Below are positions 50,331 to 61,646 of a DNA stretch of 64,000 nt, piece after piece. The stretch is from NCBI GenBank assembly GCA_019614645.1, contig JABWDB010000018.1, positions 1,240,001 to 1,304,000 on the forward strand. Reading direction: 5' to 3'. Positions within the stretch are counted from its first letter, which is position 1; each line of letters opens with the position of its first letter. The stretch comes from Stratiolaelaps scimitus (Eukaryota > Arthropoda > Arachnida > Mesostigmata > Laelapidae). Under the pieces are notes generated by a model. The model was not told the DNA's origin. It worked only from the letters and a program-made list of their open reading frames with translations, and searched no databases. A program made the position numbers and the translations under genes.

Positions 50331-51968
50331 TGTTGCCGTTGTTGTAGACGGCATAACATTACGTGTACCACTGTGGCAGAGGTCCGCCAACAGTGTACCT
50401 TCGTAGAGAGAAAGGGCGAGCCAGTGAGAGAAAGAAAGATGGCTCAGCTCTTTTCATATCGCAGCAGTCATATTCGAAGGTCTAGTGCGGCTCCTGCACT
50501 AACTGAGTACGACATCGCCGCGCGTTGGCCGGCCGCAACAGCTCTGCGCACGCTGTCGAGGCACTTCGCGCGTTGTTTCGAACGGAAACTCGCCACTCGT
50601 CACTTGAGTCATTCTGCCTCTGCTGCGTTCGCTACTTCTGCTGATCATCTGCTGAAATCAGCACCATTTTACCGCCATTATCATCAACGACAGCATTATA
50701 ATTTCATTCATCATTTAACTCTCCGCTGTTGTTGTTATCACCATGGACGACCATTGTCAATGTGGCCGTTGGTTGCCGGTCGCTCACAACCCGTGAGCCA
50801 CGGCGTGTGACGAGTGAAACATAGATACACACATACATACTGACACAGAGACGAATAGGCCGATACCCAGATGAACTGGACGAACAGCCGATTGGCCCCG
50901 GCCGTTCGTCAGACTAGCACGACTCCTGGCCTGATATGTATTATACATATATACATATGCCGCTGAAGCTGCCGCGTCTACAGGCGGCGGCCACACATCG
51001 CATAATGAACAACTATCAACAAGTACAATTAATGCTGCTGCTGCTGCTGCCGCTAAAAAAATTTTCCGGGCTGACCCACAGCCAACATTTAACAAAGTCC
51101 ACCACGGTGAAACTGCTTTCGGCCGCTACTACCACTATTGCTACGACGAGCGGAGAAAAATGACTGCGGCGATGATGGACAGCCAAAAAGTGGCGCCGAT
51201 TTTCGCCGCTAAACTTCGTTGACTTCGTTGTATAGAATCATATGTAATACTAACACTGTTGCACACATAATACACTTCAGTTCATCCGTTTGGTTTTTGG
51301 TCCTTGCCTCGCGGCACCGTTTAAGCTTGATGCCTATTCAAATCTGTACCACGAACGCAGCTAATCGTATTGAGGTATGCTTTGTACAACGTTTACAACT
51401 GTCATTAACAGCAGCAGCAGTTGTATGCAGTTCTATAGGCGGCAGCCGCGGGTGTAGGTACCTCGACGACTGAGTCCAATTCTACATTGTGCTTGCAGGT
51501 AGCCGGAAGACTCAACTGTATCACACAACCCTCAGCTGTTACCTCTTATAGATTTTCACCGTCGTCGTTGTTGTTGTAGCTGCTGCTGCTGTTAATACTG
51601 TTATTGTTGCTACTGGTGTTATTGTTGTTGACACCGCTGTCTCATTGTTGATGCTGCGAATAATCTTATTCTACCCTCATCCTCCTCCGCTCGCCATTAA
51701 GCAGCCCGTTCGAGCTGGCAGCATGAGTGGACATTAGTGAATAATGAGATAAGTGGGTCATTGTGTCGATATTAATCATGAAACGTTCCGTATAGGGATT
51801 GGTATTCATTCGTCTACAACATTTGACGGTGTCGAGATAATGTCGAGTGGCGAAATGATGATACCTTTGGGGGTGATATGAAATATAGACCGTACGGAAC
51901 ACCTGAATTCGTTATGATACTTGATATATTATTGTGGTGATATTAATACGTGAAAATTTATAAAAACA

Positions 51969-51996
51969 TATAATAATAATAATAATAATAATAATA
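51969..51996. repeat. (AAT)n microsatellite
   Basis: About nine AAT units. Confidence 0.9.
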
Positions 51997-53862
51997 GTAC
52001 TAATAATTCGTTTATATTATTACCGTATATTTGATAATGAATATATGACATGATCTATGGATGTATGATAAAACTGCATTTGTATCCTGAGTTGGATGGA
52101 CCCCCAGAATGTTCGTAGTCCCATCCCGAATAGTTGACAGAATACAGCATCTATATTACAGAGAATCGTATGTCGTCATAGGAAATATTGGCGGCCTAAA
52201 TAACCTGGCCGGTGTAGGGTCTCAGATCAATATGTCTGGCCAGTAGTTGACTCCGTAGTTTCACTAACCTATCGGGGAGAAGGAACTATTATTACGATCG
52301 ACATCGACATTAGCATAATACAACGCTAGAATTCAACTTCGAAGCGGCGACTTGCCTCGTTAACAGTTGTTAGATTATTGATCAATTAAATTGGCCCACT
52401 GGGATGAGCCGCCGATATAATCTATGCCCCCTCTCTCCCCGTCCATGTGATAACGTACGCCGACGAAACCTATAATTTTGTATATAATAGAAAATGGGAT
52501 CGACTGACTTACTCATCGATTAAATCTGATTTTCGGAACCATTAAACGATACCACGTCCCTATCAACCGAATGTTGGTGTCTAATTAATATTCGATATTG
52601 CGAAGGAATAAAGATAAAGTAAAAATGTAAACTGTGTCTTCGTTTTACGAGGAATGAGGCAAAACTCATGAAGTCGATGATGAAAAGATGATATATGATG
52701 GTATCAGTGACTACAACAACGACGACGACGACAATGACAGCAACCGGAAGAAGGCGAGCGACAGTGACATCGACAATTTGGCGTGTCAGATTTGAATATC
52801 AAAAGCTCTTTGCGGTACCCTTTAGTTTTCCCACTTAAAATGATAGCGCTTAAGACGCACGATTGTGATAATGTCAAGCATATACACACACATTAGGCCA
52901 TTCTGTAGCGAGTTTTTTGTGTTCGTGGGACACCCTCGAAAGGATCTTGCTTGACATGGATACGGCTCATCTCGGTGAGGCTAGCGCCGTTATATTATAT
53001 AATAAGACAGCGGTTTCGGCGTCGCTTGCTTTGATCATTTGTCAATCATTATAAACTCTGTTATATGAATTAATATCCAGCTAGTTTTGGCCACATCGAT
53101 ATCCATATTCGATATCTGCCCACTCGAGATGAGTCACTGAGCGTCAGATACCGACCGAATAGTCTAAAGTAGCATGAAAGTAGTTTCGCCCCACGGCAAC
53201 AATAAGGAAAATAATAAAATATAGAAAAGTATACTGATCAATGGTGACCCTCATCGACGTGACACCCAGCAGCGCATCAAAACTGACCGAAATTACCCCC
53301 AAACGAGTGTGTGCACACAATCGGACCGATGGATGGCCAACAAAAATCATTAAAAATAGCTGGCACCACCTCACCCGGTTCGAATACTTCTCTTCCCATA
53401 TTTGCGCGTACATGCGTACGCATCGTCACGCGTTGCTGATACGATGGACTGTGATAGGCTTTTTCACAAAGAAAGGGGTACAGCGTCAAGGAATCCAGCT
53501 ATCCGCGTTGCCCCCTGGGGGTCCCGCCGCCCCCGCCGCCCCCGCCCCGTACGCCGGCTCGAGCGATCTCATCAATTGTTGATGTGTCCGAGTGATGGAA
53601 GCGAGGAGCGATTCGGGATGGTGGCCATCAGGGCCACTGTGCGACCGGACGTTCGATAGTGCATCGATTTCAAATAATATCCCTGTTCGTCTTTTGTTTC
53701 ACAGAGATTCAGGCTGCACGACATCCCACGACTCCCCGCCAGGCTGCTCAGCGGCCACCGCTTCGCCGACAGTAGCTCTCGAGCTCCTGCAAATTGCACC
53801 GCGGACGATCGGACAAAATCTGACGCAATAGAGAATAATAATAATAGTAATAAGTAAAAAAA

Positions 53863-53881
53863 AATATATATATATATATAT
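53863..53881. repeat. (AT)n microsatellite
   Basis: AT run preceded by a run of A. Confidence 0.85.
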
Positions 53882-54596
53882 GGGTGTTTTTATGAACAGA
53901 CAAAATTAAACTCGTTGAGTTATGCCACATTGAACAAGCGGTATATGGCCACAATAAAAATGTGTCAACATTACCACAACCGCATGAATGACCCCACGGT
54001 ATATTAGTCGTATGCATATGAGACCAAATCATATTATTACATTGTATTTATTATCTATAATTACGACTGGTTTTTTTTTGTAGTGTTCAGGCTCAGGTAT
54101 TTTTTTTTGTTATTTGGCATTAATTCCACCCAATTATATCCGATCCGGCGGATATATTTGGCTGAACTAGGCCTAATCGGAGTCTGTAAAGGGATGCATG
54201 TTCATTAGCATCTATGTGTAATACTTCGAATTTGATGTAGGCCAATGATGCTCGCTTCTTGATAAATAACTAGGCTGTCCGCCAAGAAATATACAAGAGG
54301 TGTGTCTAAGCCGTCTTGGAAAAATCACTATAAAACGTACCGCAGCGCATAACCCTGCCTTGTCAGTTATGTGAACCCGAATAACTAACTAATATCACCG
54401 GAAAATCGGTGGTGGTTGATATCCCCCGGGCGCTGAACGTGCATTTGTACCACAAATATTTATTTGCACGGTCTTTTAAGTACACGTATTCACAGCTCGA
54501 GGTGGAAGGCTATACATAGCTCGATGTACAATAGGCTACTTAATCATACGATAGATTTAATCATGTATAATAATTATTTAATCTTATGATTACCAC

Positions 54597-54658
54597 TATT
54601 ATTATTATTATTATGATTATGGTTGTTGTTGTTATTATTATTATTATTATTATTATTA
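54597..54658. repeat. (ATT)n(GTT)n(ATT)n compound repeat
   Basis: ATT units, GATTATGG and GTTGTT interruption, then about eight ATT units. Confidence 0.9.
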
Positions 54659-56190
54659 GATTTATGATCTTCATTACACGCATCATCATCTTAAACAATC
54701 CCTCACCATTCATTTCAATGCGGTAATGCACCAAGCAATTTTAGCGTATTTCAGTTTCTTCAAGGGCAAATTCACTTTCGATTGCTGCTGCTGCCGAAGC
54801 ACCAAATCGAACTTGATGTAGTTGTCGACACTTGACAAGATACAGACCGCCCAGAGCCACCGTCCCACGTTGAAATGTGTGTCCAGCCGATAGCGGACTT
54901 TATCGATCCATTCATTGATTGATTCATTCATCCGTCGCTTGGATGGATGGTTGCTCGAGCGCCTGCTCGGCGTAGACCGACCAGTTGGTCTGGCAAAGCC
55001 GGTGACTAACTACAACGGCATAAAGTTTGACCTTTCGCCAGCGGCGGTGGGGCGGCGGGGCGCGATCCTGTCGAGTTGTTCTGATTCTGCAAGATTCCAA
55101 TACGAAAATAACATTGTAGAGAAGATGAAATATAAGGGAATTGAAGAAGGTGATTACGTTCCTTCTTTATAGCGATTCATTCAATGGCGGTCGCCGCCGC
55201 CGCCGGCGGTGCTGCCGCGACGCCACACGACGTCTGGCCGACGCACGTGTGCGATGTCGTACTGCCGGCTCTCTCGGTCGCTGGGCGAGAGAGCCCAGCA
55301 GTATCGTCAGTGTTGTCCAATGTTGCTAATCATTAATTCCGTCATGTTCATGTTGTTCAATGCTGTACAACTGCTTCGTTCAATAGCAGCAACCACCACC
55401 GTCACGGCATGAAGCGGCATAGAGCAGCACAAATAAGAAGCCAGTACGCAACGTATAATATAACACGTATCTAGTGAGTGTTCACACACCTACGCAACGC
55501 AAGGCAGCAGTGGTCAATGATCAGCGTAGCCCTCACACCTGATTCGACTACCAGGGGTTCGGCCCGGATGCTCGCAATCGTCAGGTTCCTGATGTTGTTG
55601 CTGCTGCTGCTGCGGTTGTTGATAATTATGACCATGGTAATGATCTCGCAATGGTTGCGAAAGACAGTGCTCCTTTTACTGTGGTTGCGTACAGTGGTGG
55701 TCGGACAGGTTGGCGTTGCTTCGGACATCGCGCGGCTAATCTGCCCATCCGGCGGTATTGCTCATGGTGTATACTCGCGTGTATTTCGATTATATTTTTG
55801 TGATACTATAGTGAACGGGTCCGGTCGCGACCGACCACTCAGGAAAGCGAACATAAATCGCAATCGGTTGCTACGGCTGATGAGGGAATGGTTATGTTCT
55901 AGCATAATTCTTAACTCGTTGGGGAACAAAGCTGAGGTACCAGAGAAAAGGTGCTCTAACGAAGGCTTTCAATAGGCGTATTCATTTAAATAAAAAAAAT
56001 GTATGTATATATATATATGGTTTGATCCTGTAGATGACCATTGAGATAAGGTCTATGAGGGAGAGACTGGCAATTAGCCTAAGGGGTACGTTTTCACCAA
56101 ATGGTATCGGTTAACTCGAAAGGGACCTCGGGGTTTTAATGGACACCAAAATAACGATTGCCTAAAGAAAATAGAATTGTTTCTGATCTG

Positions 56191-56210
56191 GAGACAAGGC
56201 GCCTTGTCTC
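56191..56210. repeat. perfect 20-bp palindrome
   Basis: GAGACAAGGCGCCTTGTCTC is a perfect palindrome with no spacer. After a small gap the symmetry resumes with CTGATCTG on the left and AAATCAG on the right, so the whole inverted structure spans roughly 56181-56218. Confidence 0.85.
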
Positions 56211-56246
56211 AAATCAGTTCTGATTTGACGGTACCAATTCCCACTG

Positions 56247-56267
56247 ATATATATATATATATATATA
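56247..56267. repeat. (AT)n microsatellite
   Basis: About ten AT units, 36 bp right of the 56191 palindrome. Confidence 0.85.
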
Positions 56268-58795
56268 AACGTATGTATGTATGTCTCATATGCCCTTCAA
56301 ATACAACAATCGTACTAAGATTCTGTGTGACGACCTTCCCTAACCACTTCGACACAATATATTATATATACAATACACACCGATGTCATTTAGCTGTAAT
56401 TAAGACGAACACATAATCGGATTCAGCTTCATTGGACCAGGGCCAGCAACGGGACCAAAACGCACACTGCACTAAAGCAACCAAACGTAGCGGTGTCAGG
56501 CAACAGACCGTTACGAATTAGCCCTTTTTTCTCGCATCATATACACAGAAGTGAACATTTTTCTAACTATGATACCTTCCGAGGGCAGCATTGGTCACCA
56601 CCAGCTTCAGCTCGCAATTAGCGACCACGACGACATGGAACGACATGGAACGATTCAGAGACTCCGGAGGGTGAATTAGCGCTGCGTGAGTGATAATGAG
56701 TAGTTGATCCTTCGTCGAAGCGTCGCCCCCCTGCTCCATCGAGTGGCTCCGTCTCCTCGTTACCGTCCACAGAGCCCAATCGCCGTGGTGATTGAGGGGG
56801 AGGTTGTTTGATATCGATGGCTATTGGATGATTCGTCCATCATCGAGAGTTACCCGTGCGTTCCTCCTCCGGCGGCGGCGGAATCGGCGCAGGCGGCGAC
56901 GGCGACGGCGGTCGACTGATCTTTCTTCTTTTTCTTCCTGACCCTGTTCCCATCAGCGTCAGCAGCGGGAGTAGCCCGACACCACCGAACACATGATCAG
57001 GCATCAGCGTCGTCGCTTCTACACATTCGACTGCTGCTGCTGCGGCGGCGGCGGCGGCTGCTGTTGCGAACAAGAATTAAAAGCAACAGGCCAATGACGA
57101 CATAACGAGTGAATGAATGGATGGGTGGATAGACGAAGCAAGTGAGCGAGGAAGATGCGGAAAACGAAGGTATACGAGGCAGCCACCTCGGAACATCGCG
57201 TCCACGCGCCGGCTGACCCACGCGCCTCGTCCGATGCCGCTGCTGGTGCTGCTGCTGCTGCAGCCGTCCCCGGGACGAACCAATGGATACAGGCACTACT
57301 ACTCCACTCAGAGAAGAGGCCGGGAAGGGAGCGGGCGGCTGGCGGCGGCGGCGGCAGGCCAAGCGAGTAAGAGAAAGATTCCAGCATCGAAACAAACTGA
57401 ACACTCGGCCATATCACTAAAAAGCAAATAGTTGTGATACGGCGGATATACCCATTAACAGATGTGCGCTACCACGTCGATTAATGGACATTCCATGGCC
57501 GGACGATTCTAACCACCCGATCTAACCACGACATATGCAAACATAATGGATCGCTCGGTCGGTCGGTTGGTGGCACTAAGTGGCACCGTAAATCGGCGCG
57601 GCGCGGCACGGCCGCCGTTGGCGAGATACATATGATTGTTTTCTCATTGCGAATACTATATCAACGTGAATGAAGTGGTCGGAAATAAAAGTTGGAAAGA
57701 CGCTATTCGACCGCTGCGTTCGGAAACAGAAATGAATACGTATTTACGCCGCGTTACGTGATACCTACCCGGCATCACAATGTATTAATATAAATGAAGG
57801 CGTTACAACCGCTATGGATGACAAACGACTCAAGGGATTGGGTGGCTTGCTAACGGCGGAGCGCGGCATCACGCAGGTGATCCGACCTACAAGACATATA
57901 CTACTCGAATATGTGGCATGTTCTAATCTGTGCAGACTATATTGCGTTTTCCTCATAAATAAAACGATTCCGTTCGACGACATGTCCTGATAACCTTTGT
58001 ATGCGTCGAGTAAGTCGCCTCTTCCGCTGGAGCTTACGAATAATAGCTTATCACAATTGGCAGAGTTTCTCGAACATCCTCCTGTCATATGTTGGCCAGG
58101 TATGAGTACTTCTGCAGGTGGCGTAGCATTGATTACAGGTGAAACATCCACATGTGGAGATTTCCTCTTTAGTTTTGCTTCGGTACCACCGTTGCAGAGC
58201 ATGTCAGTGGACCAGCGCTTTCGCGATTGTAGACGCACCCGAAGCTCGGCAGCGATTATCGTTGAGGTTCCGTTGAGGCTTGCAGCTATTGGCCCATTTC
58301 ATTTTCATAATTATCTTCATATAATTACTAATTACCCCGATCTTTATCACCATTGTTGCTGTCGTTACTGTGCCAATTAGCCACGATGAGTGAACATATG
58401 GTAGGTTGCTATACCGATAGCTGTTACTGCTCCGTTTAATTCATAATTCGGCTAAATTAATATCGAAATAATTTGGTTTTTTCTTTTTTCTCGAAGTGGT
58501 CGCCTTCTACGGGAGAATAAATGAATTAACGGATGGACGATTGAGTGGCTGGGTGTTGAACGACGATTGGCAGGAGAGAGCCGGTCGTCTCGTCATAATT
58601 TGTTGCAATGGTGGCTTCGGACGGCTTTGTGATAGCTGCCATCCATCTATCATAATGCTATGAACGCTAATGGATTGAATTACCCTATTCGTCGTTTTTT
58701 TTTGTAACTAATTAATATATTAACATAATAATGTCCTCACTAATTAATCTAACCTAGAAAAAAACGTCATGCGCGTAATGTACGCTCGAGATTGG

Positions 58796-58835
58796 GAACA
58801 TAAATAAATACATCGCCATGAACATAAATAAATAC
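58796..58835 (+). repeat. 24-bp-period partial tandem duplication
   Basis: GAACATAAATAAATAC occurs at 58796-58811 and again at 58820-58835, separated by ATCGCCAT. It sits immediately left of the TA/27-mer array. Confidence 0.6.
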
Positions 58836-58853
58836 CTCGTGTGAGATTGTACG

Positions 58854-58947
58854 ATATATATATATATATATATATACAGGGTGATGAAATAATACAGTAC
58901 ATATATATATATATATACAGATATATATATATATATATATATATATA
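58854..58947. repeat. interrupted (TA)n array around 27-mers
   Basis: Three TA runs (58854-58876, 58900-58917, 58921-58947) are separated by the 27-mer unit and one CAG. Confidence 0.9.
58873..58899 (+). repeat. TIR-like 27-mer, copy 1, within (TA)n
   Basis: The 27-bp unit begins TATACAGGGTGATGAAATAA and ends TACAGTA. It is bounded on both sides by (TA)n. TACAGGGTG is a typical outer end of Tc1/mariner terminal inverted repeats, which insert at TA, so the unit may be a transposon end or a solo MITE end. No inverted partner was found in the next 2 kb. Confidence 0.45.
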
Positions 58948-58970
58948 CAGGGTGATGAAATAATACAGTA
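58944..58970 (+). repeat. TIR-like 27-mer, copy 2, within (TA)n
   Basis: Identical over 27 bp to 58873-58899, 71 bp away, same orientation. The TA-rich spacer together with the unit forms a local 71-bp duplication. Confidence 0.5.
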
Positions 58971-59911
58971 AACATATTATTTGATAGGTAAAAAGCTAGA
59001 TGACACCGACTGGCAACACATTTTTTCATCAAATCGTTTTCCACCACCAAAAAAAGAACACTATAAAAAACGAGTCAAGAAGCCACAGGTAAAATTGTTC
59101 TCTTTTTATCGGTTGGCTCATTTGCTCAATGCATTAATTAAGATAATATAAATTAATTCCATACTGAATGTTATGCTAACCCTTGCTATCAGCGCTACTG
59201 ACAGCTAGCCAATTAAGCAACTACTCAAAACAGTGATACCGACAACGAGTTCCCGTTATAATAAATTCTGATAATAATTTCATTCATGATACACATATCA
59301 CTTGTGCCACTCAAATACTTGCATTGGACGAATCCTCGAATCGACACGACTGAGTTACTCACCATCGATTAGTGCAGTTTATTTGTCTGGTTTGTATTCG
59401 AACCAAATTATACTCGATCTGCTGATGTTGCCCGGTTTCTCTACGAATCACCGACGCCGTTAGGGAACCCCAATGATTTTTACTGGACCCAAAGACGTTC
59501 TTGGTTTCACGTGCGACACGTGAACTGGCAATTTTGCCGGAGCTTCCGCGAAGCAGGGTTAGATTGAAAAATGTGTCTTTCTATTTTGAAATACTTCTGG
59601 CATTTTTTTTACGCTGAGTCTCCGCTGTTCCTCTGCCATGTGACAGGAATCGGAACTATTTTCCGTTGGGTGCAAACGTGAAGAATCTGTTGGGGGCTAG
59701 ATTTTGCTCAGTGGTTTGAACCTCCTGTGGTGGCAAGGATCAGAGATACAGAACGATGATAACGAAATCGAAAGATTCTGTCCGCGTCTCGTTTAATAAT
59801 GCGATCAAATGTATACTATCCTCATCGAGTTGCAACCGTTGTGCTCTTGTGCTTCGTTGTTGGATACAGATGTCCTGTTTGGGATGGTACCCAATGGATA
59901 TTTGTAAATGA
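58971..59911. other. AT-rich DNA upstream of mariner pseudogene
   Basis: No terminal repeat or first helix-turn-helix of the transposase could be read in any frame here, so either the 5' end of the element is deleted or it is too diverged to see. Confidence 0.5.
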
Positions 59912-60960
59912 CTAATTATTCATTTGTGCTCACCGGGAGACAGGTCAAAACGCACGGCATTAACGGCCGATCATGAGCTGTCGGTCAAAGATAAAGAAAA
60001 GCCTGGTTGGGTCCACCGTTCGTTCAGTCCCACTCGGTACGACGCTAAGAATATAAATGGGAAATACATGTGTGCTCTTGTTGGCTAAAACTGGGGTTCC
60101 TCAGATGACGTGTCATGAAATTATCACCAATATATTGCAGATGAAGAAAATCAATGCAAAATGGGTTCCGCATATACTGAGTGCTGAGCAGATGAAAATG
60201 CGTGCGGAGTGTTCGACATCTAATTTGAAGACTTATACGCAACAAATCAGTCGTTTAGAACATACGGTAGCGATAGACGAGACATGGGTTAGCCTGCATA
60301 GACCTCCTGAGAAGGACCAAGCAAAACAGTGGCTCCGACAAGATGAAGCGGTAACGTTTGTGGCAGTGCCAGATAGATTCGGACGAAAGGTGTTGATGAT
60401 ACTCGCCCTGGATATCAAGGGTGTTTGCTATTACGAAATAGTAGCAACAAACGAAAAACTCAATGCTCCCCGATATCTCGACTTCTTGAAGGGATTGATG
60501 AGCAAATGGCGTGGGGATCGGCAGCACCGAGTGTGGTTACTCGACGACAATACAAGACCTCACCGAACTGCTGAAATTACGGCCTGGATGGAGGGGAACA
60601 ATATTGAGCGATGGCTTCAACCCCCATATTCTCCTGATTTAATCCCATGCGATTATGGTTGTTTCCATGCATTAAAAAGGGCCTATCTCGAAACTCCCAG
60701 AGCGCTGCAAATAAAGCCGGAGAGCCCCTCCAACTCATACCAAAAGATTTTTTTCTAACTCATTTAGTTCAACAGTTATTGGCATTTAAAGAGCGGCCAC
60801 TTCGAACGATATGCCCTAATAATCATCATGTTAAGAGGTGGATAGCATTATCTCCTGCGAGGACTTGATATACAAGCACGACTTTCAGAATGGTGAAATT
60901 TGAATGAACGTAGGCTTGCGCCCGCTTTTGAAAGTTTCACCCCTTAAAAGACCAAGAACC
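59912..60960 (+). mobile_element. mariner-family (IS630/Tc1/mariner superfamily) DNA transposon, degraded
   Basis: The core is a transposase reading frame with the mariner catalytic signature. The left part of the element is read in another frame (59912-60085), where SVKDKEKPG resembles the linker between the two helix-turn-helix motifs of mariner transposases. The C-terminus runs to about 60868 in a third frame. I could not find a convincing pair of terminal inverted repeats or a TA target duplication by eye, so the outer ends are approximate. Tc1/mariner elements move by cut-and-paste into TA. With three frames needed to read the protein, this copy should be non-autonomous or dead. Confidence 0.8.
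60057..60868 (+). pseudogene. mariner transposase, frameshifted, catalytic core intact
   Basis: The longest open segment is 60057-60758 (233 codons, preceded by an in-frame TAA at 60054). It would encode the nuclear enzyme that cuts and pastes the element. Visible motifs in order are KINAKWVPHILS near residue 34 (mariner WVPHEL block), IDETW with Asp74, LLDDNTRPH with Asp164, and QPPYSPDLIPCDY with Asp199. Asp164 and Asp199 have 34 residues between them, the D,D34D spacing that defines mariner rather than Tc1 (D34E). About 100 N-terminal residues are missing compared with the usual ~345; part of them lies upstream in another frame (59912-60085). After CFHALKRAYL the homologous C-terminus continues in a different frame (IPKDFF ... 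LRTICPNNHHVKRW) to a stop at 60866-60868. That implies at least two frameshifts. Family assignment is strong; subfamily is not decided. Confidence 0.82.
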
Positions 60961-61399
60961 AACCGGAGTACGCAGCATATTCCCACCAACGATCCGGTAG
61001 AACAGCCATGTTCATCGAGGCGGAGCGCAAACCGCAGGGTGTAATAGGGCGAAATCTGACCGTTCAGCTGCCGAAAGTCATTCACCCTTGATCGTGCATT
61101 TGGGAGGATTTGCTGTGGCCGTCATAAGAACAAAAATCAATAGAAACACATTGTAGCGTATTGCTATTGAATGCAGAGACAAGACATATACATGAATTAC
61201 GTTTCGAACCATCTCGCGTGATCGGCGAGTCCGGTCCGCGTCCCTTATGACTTGAATGCTGCACTGGCGAGGTGGCGCCAATTCACCAGTCCATAGGGAT
61301 CGGCGCCGGGAACAACGGTCGTCGATTTGAGTGTGGCGTACCCCCCCAAAGGTAAATTTTCCAGGCAGATTCGCAGCTAAATTAAACATTCAACACTTG

Positions 61400-61466
61400 G
61401 TCCACGGTGCAACTGCTTTCGGCATTGCTTCATGACATGGACAGGGTCCCTTTTAAAAAATGCAAA
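61400..61466 (+). repeat. short dispersed repeat, copy 2
   Basis: Counterpart of 47659-47722. The first 32 bases differ at three sites, all transitions, as expected for decayed copies. In frame it reads STVQLLSALLHDMDRVPFKK. It lies about 530 bp downstream of the mariner pseudogene, but no sequence links the two. Confidence 0.4.
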
Positions 61467-61629
61467 AATATCCAACAGTGTCGGGGGTTCGAGCCCGTCT
61501 GTGCACCCACGTAGGTCTCCTCCGATTGCAACGAAGGTCTGGAACACGAATGCACCACCGGGCGACTCTCGAACTCGACTGACGTACCCTCCCTCGGAAA
61601 CACACAGGGTGCACCCCCCGTTCTTCACG

Positions 61630-61646
61630 CTCTCTCTCTCTCTCTC
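61630..61646. repeat. (TC)n microsatellite
   Basis: About eight TC units. Confidence 0.8.

Larger units (their letters stand above)
45863..58795. other. no confidently recognised gene; trinucleotide-rich non-coding DNA
   Basis: Beyond the listed repeats, palindrome and exon candidates, a plus-strand frame at 47639-47782 ends at a consensus donor (CTCGAG|GTAAGTG) and includes repeat copy 1. 52000-52700 and 54040-54590 are AT-rich and empty. A GC-rich block at about 56730-57380 has overlapping Pro/Arg-rich ORFs. A 157-codon minus-strand ORF at 57765-58238 matches nothing known to me. Confidence 0.55.

Noticed and set aside
61084..61092. CACCCTTGA as the right terminal repeat partner of TACAGGGTG
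   Set aside because: Only about six bases match and the inner bases of the 27-mer are not mirrored.
61486..61496. B-box-like GGTTCGAGCCC as a tRNA gene or SINE
   Set aside because: No A box lies at tRNA spacing upstream and no cloverleaf can be drawn.
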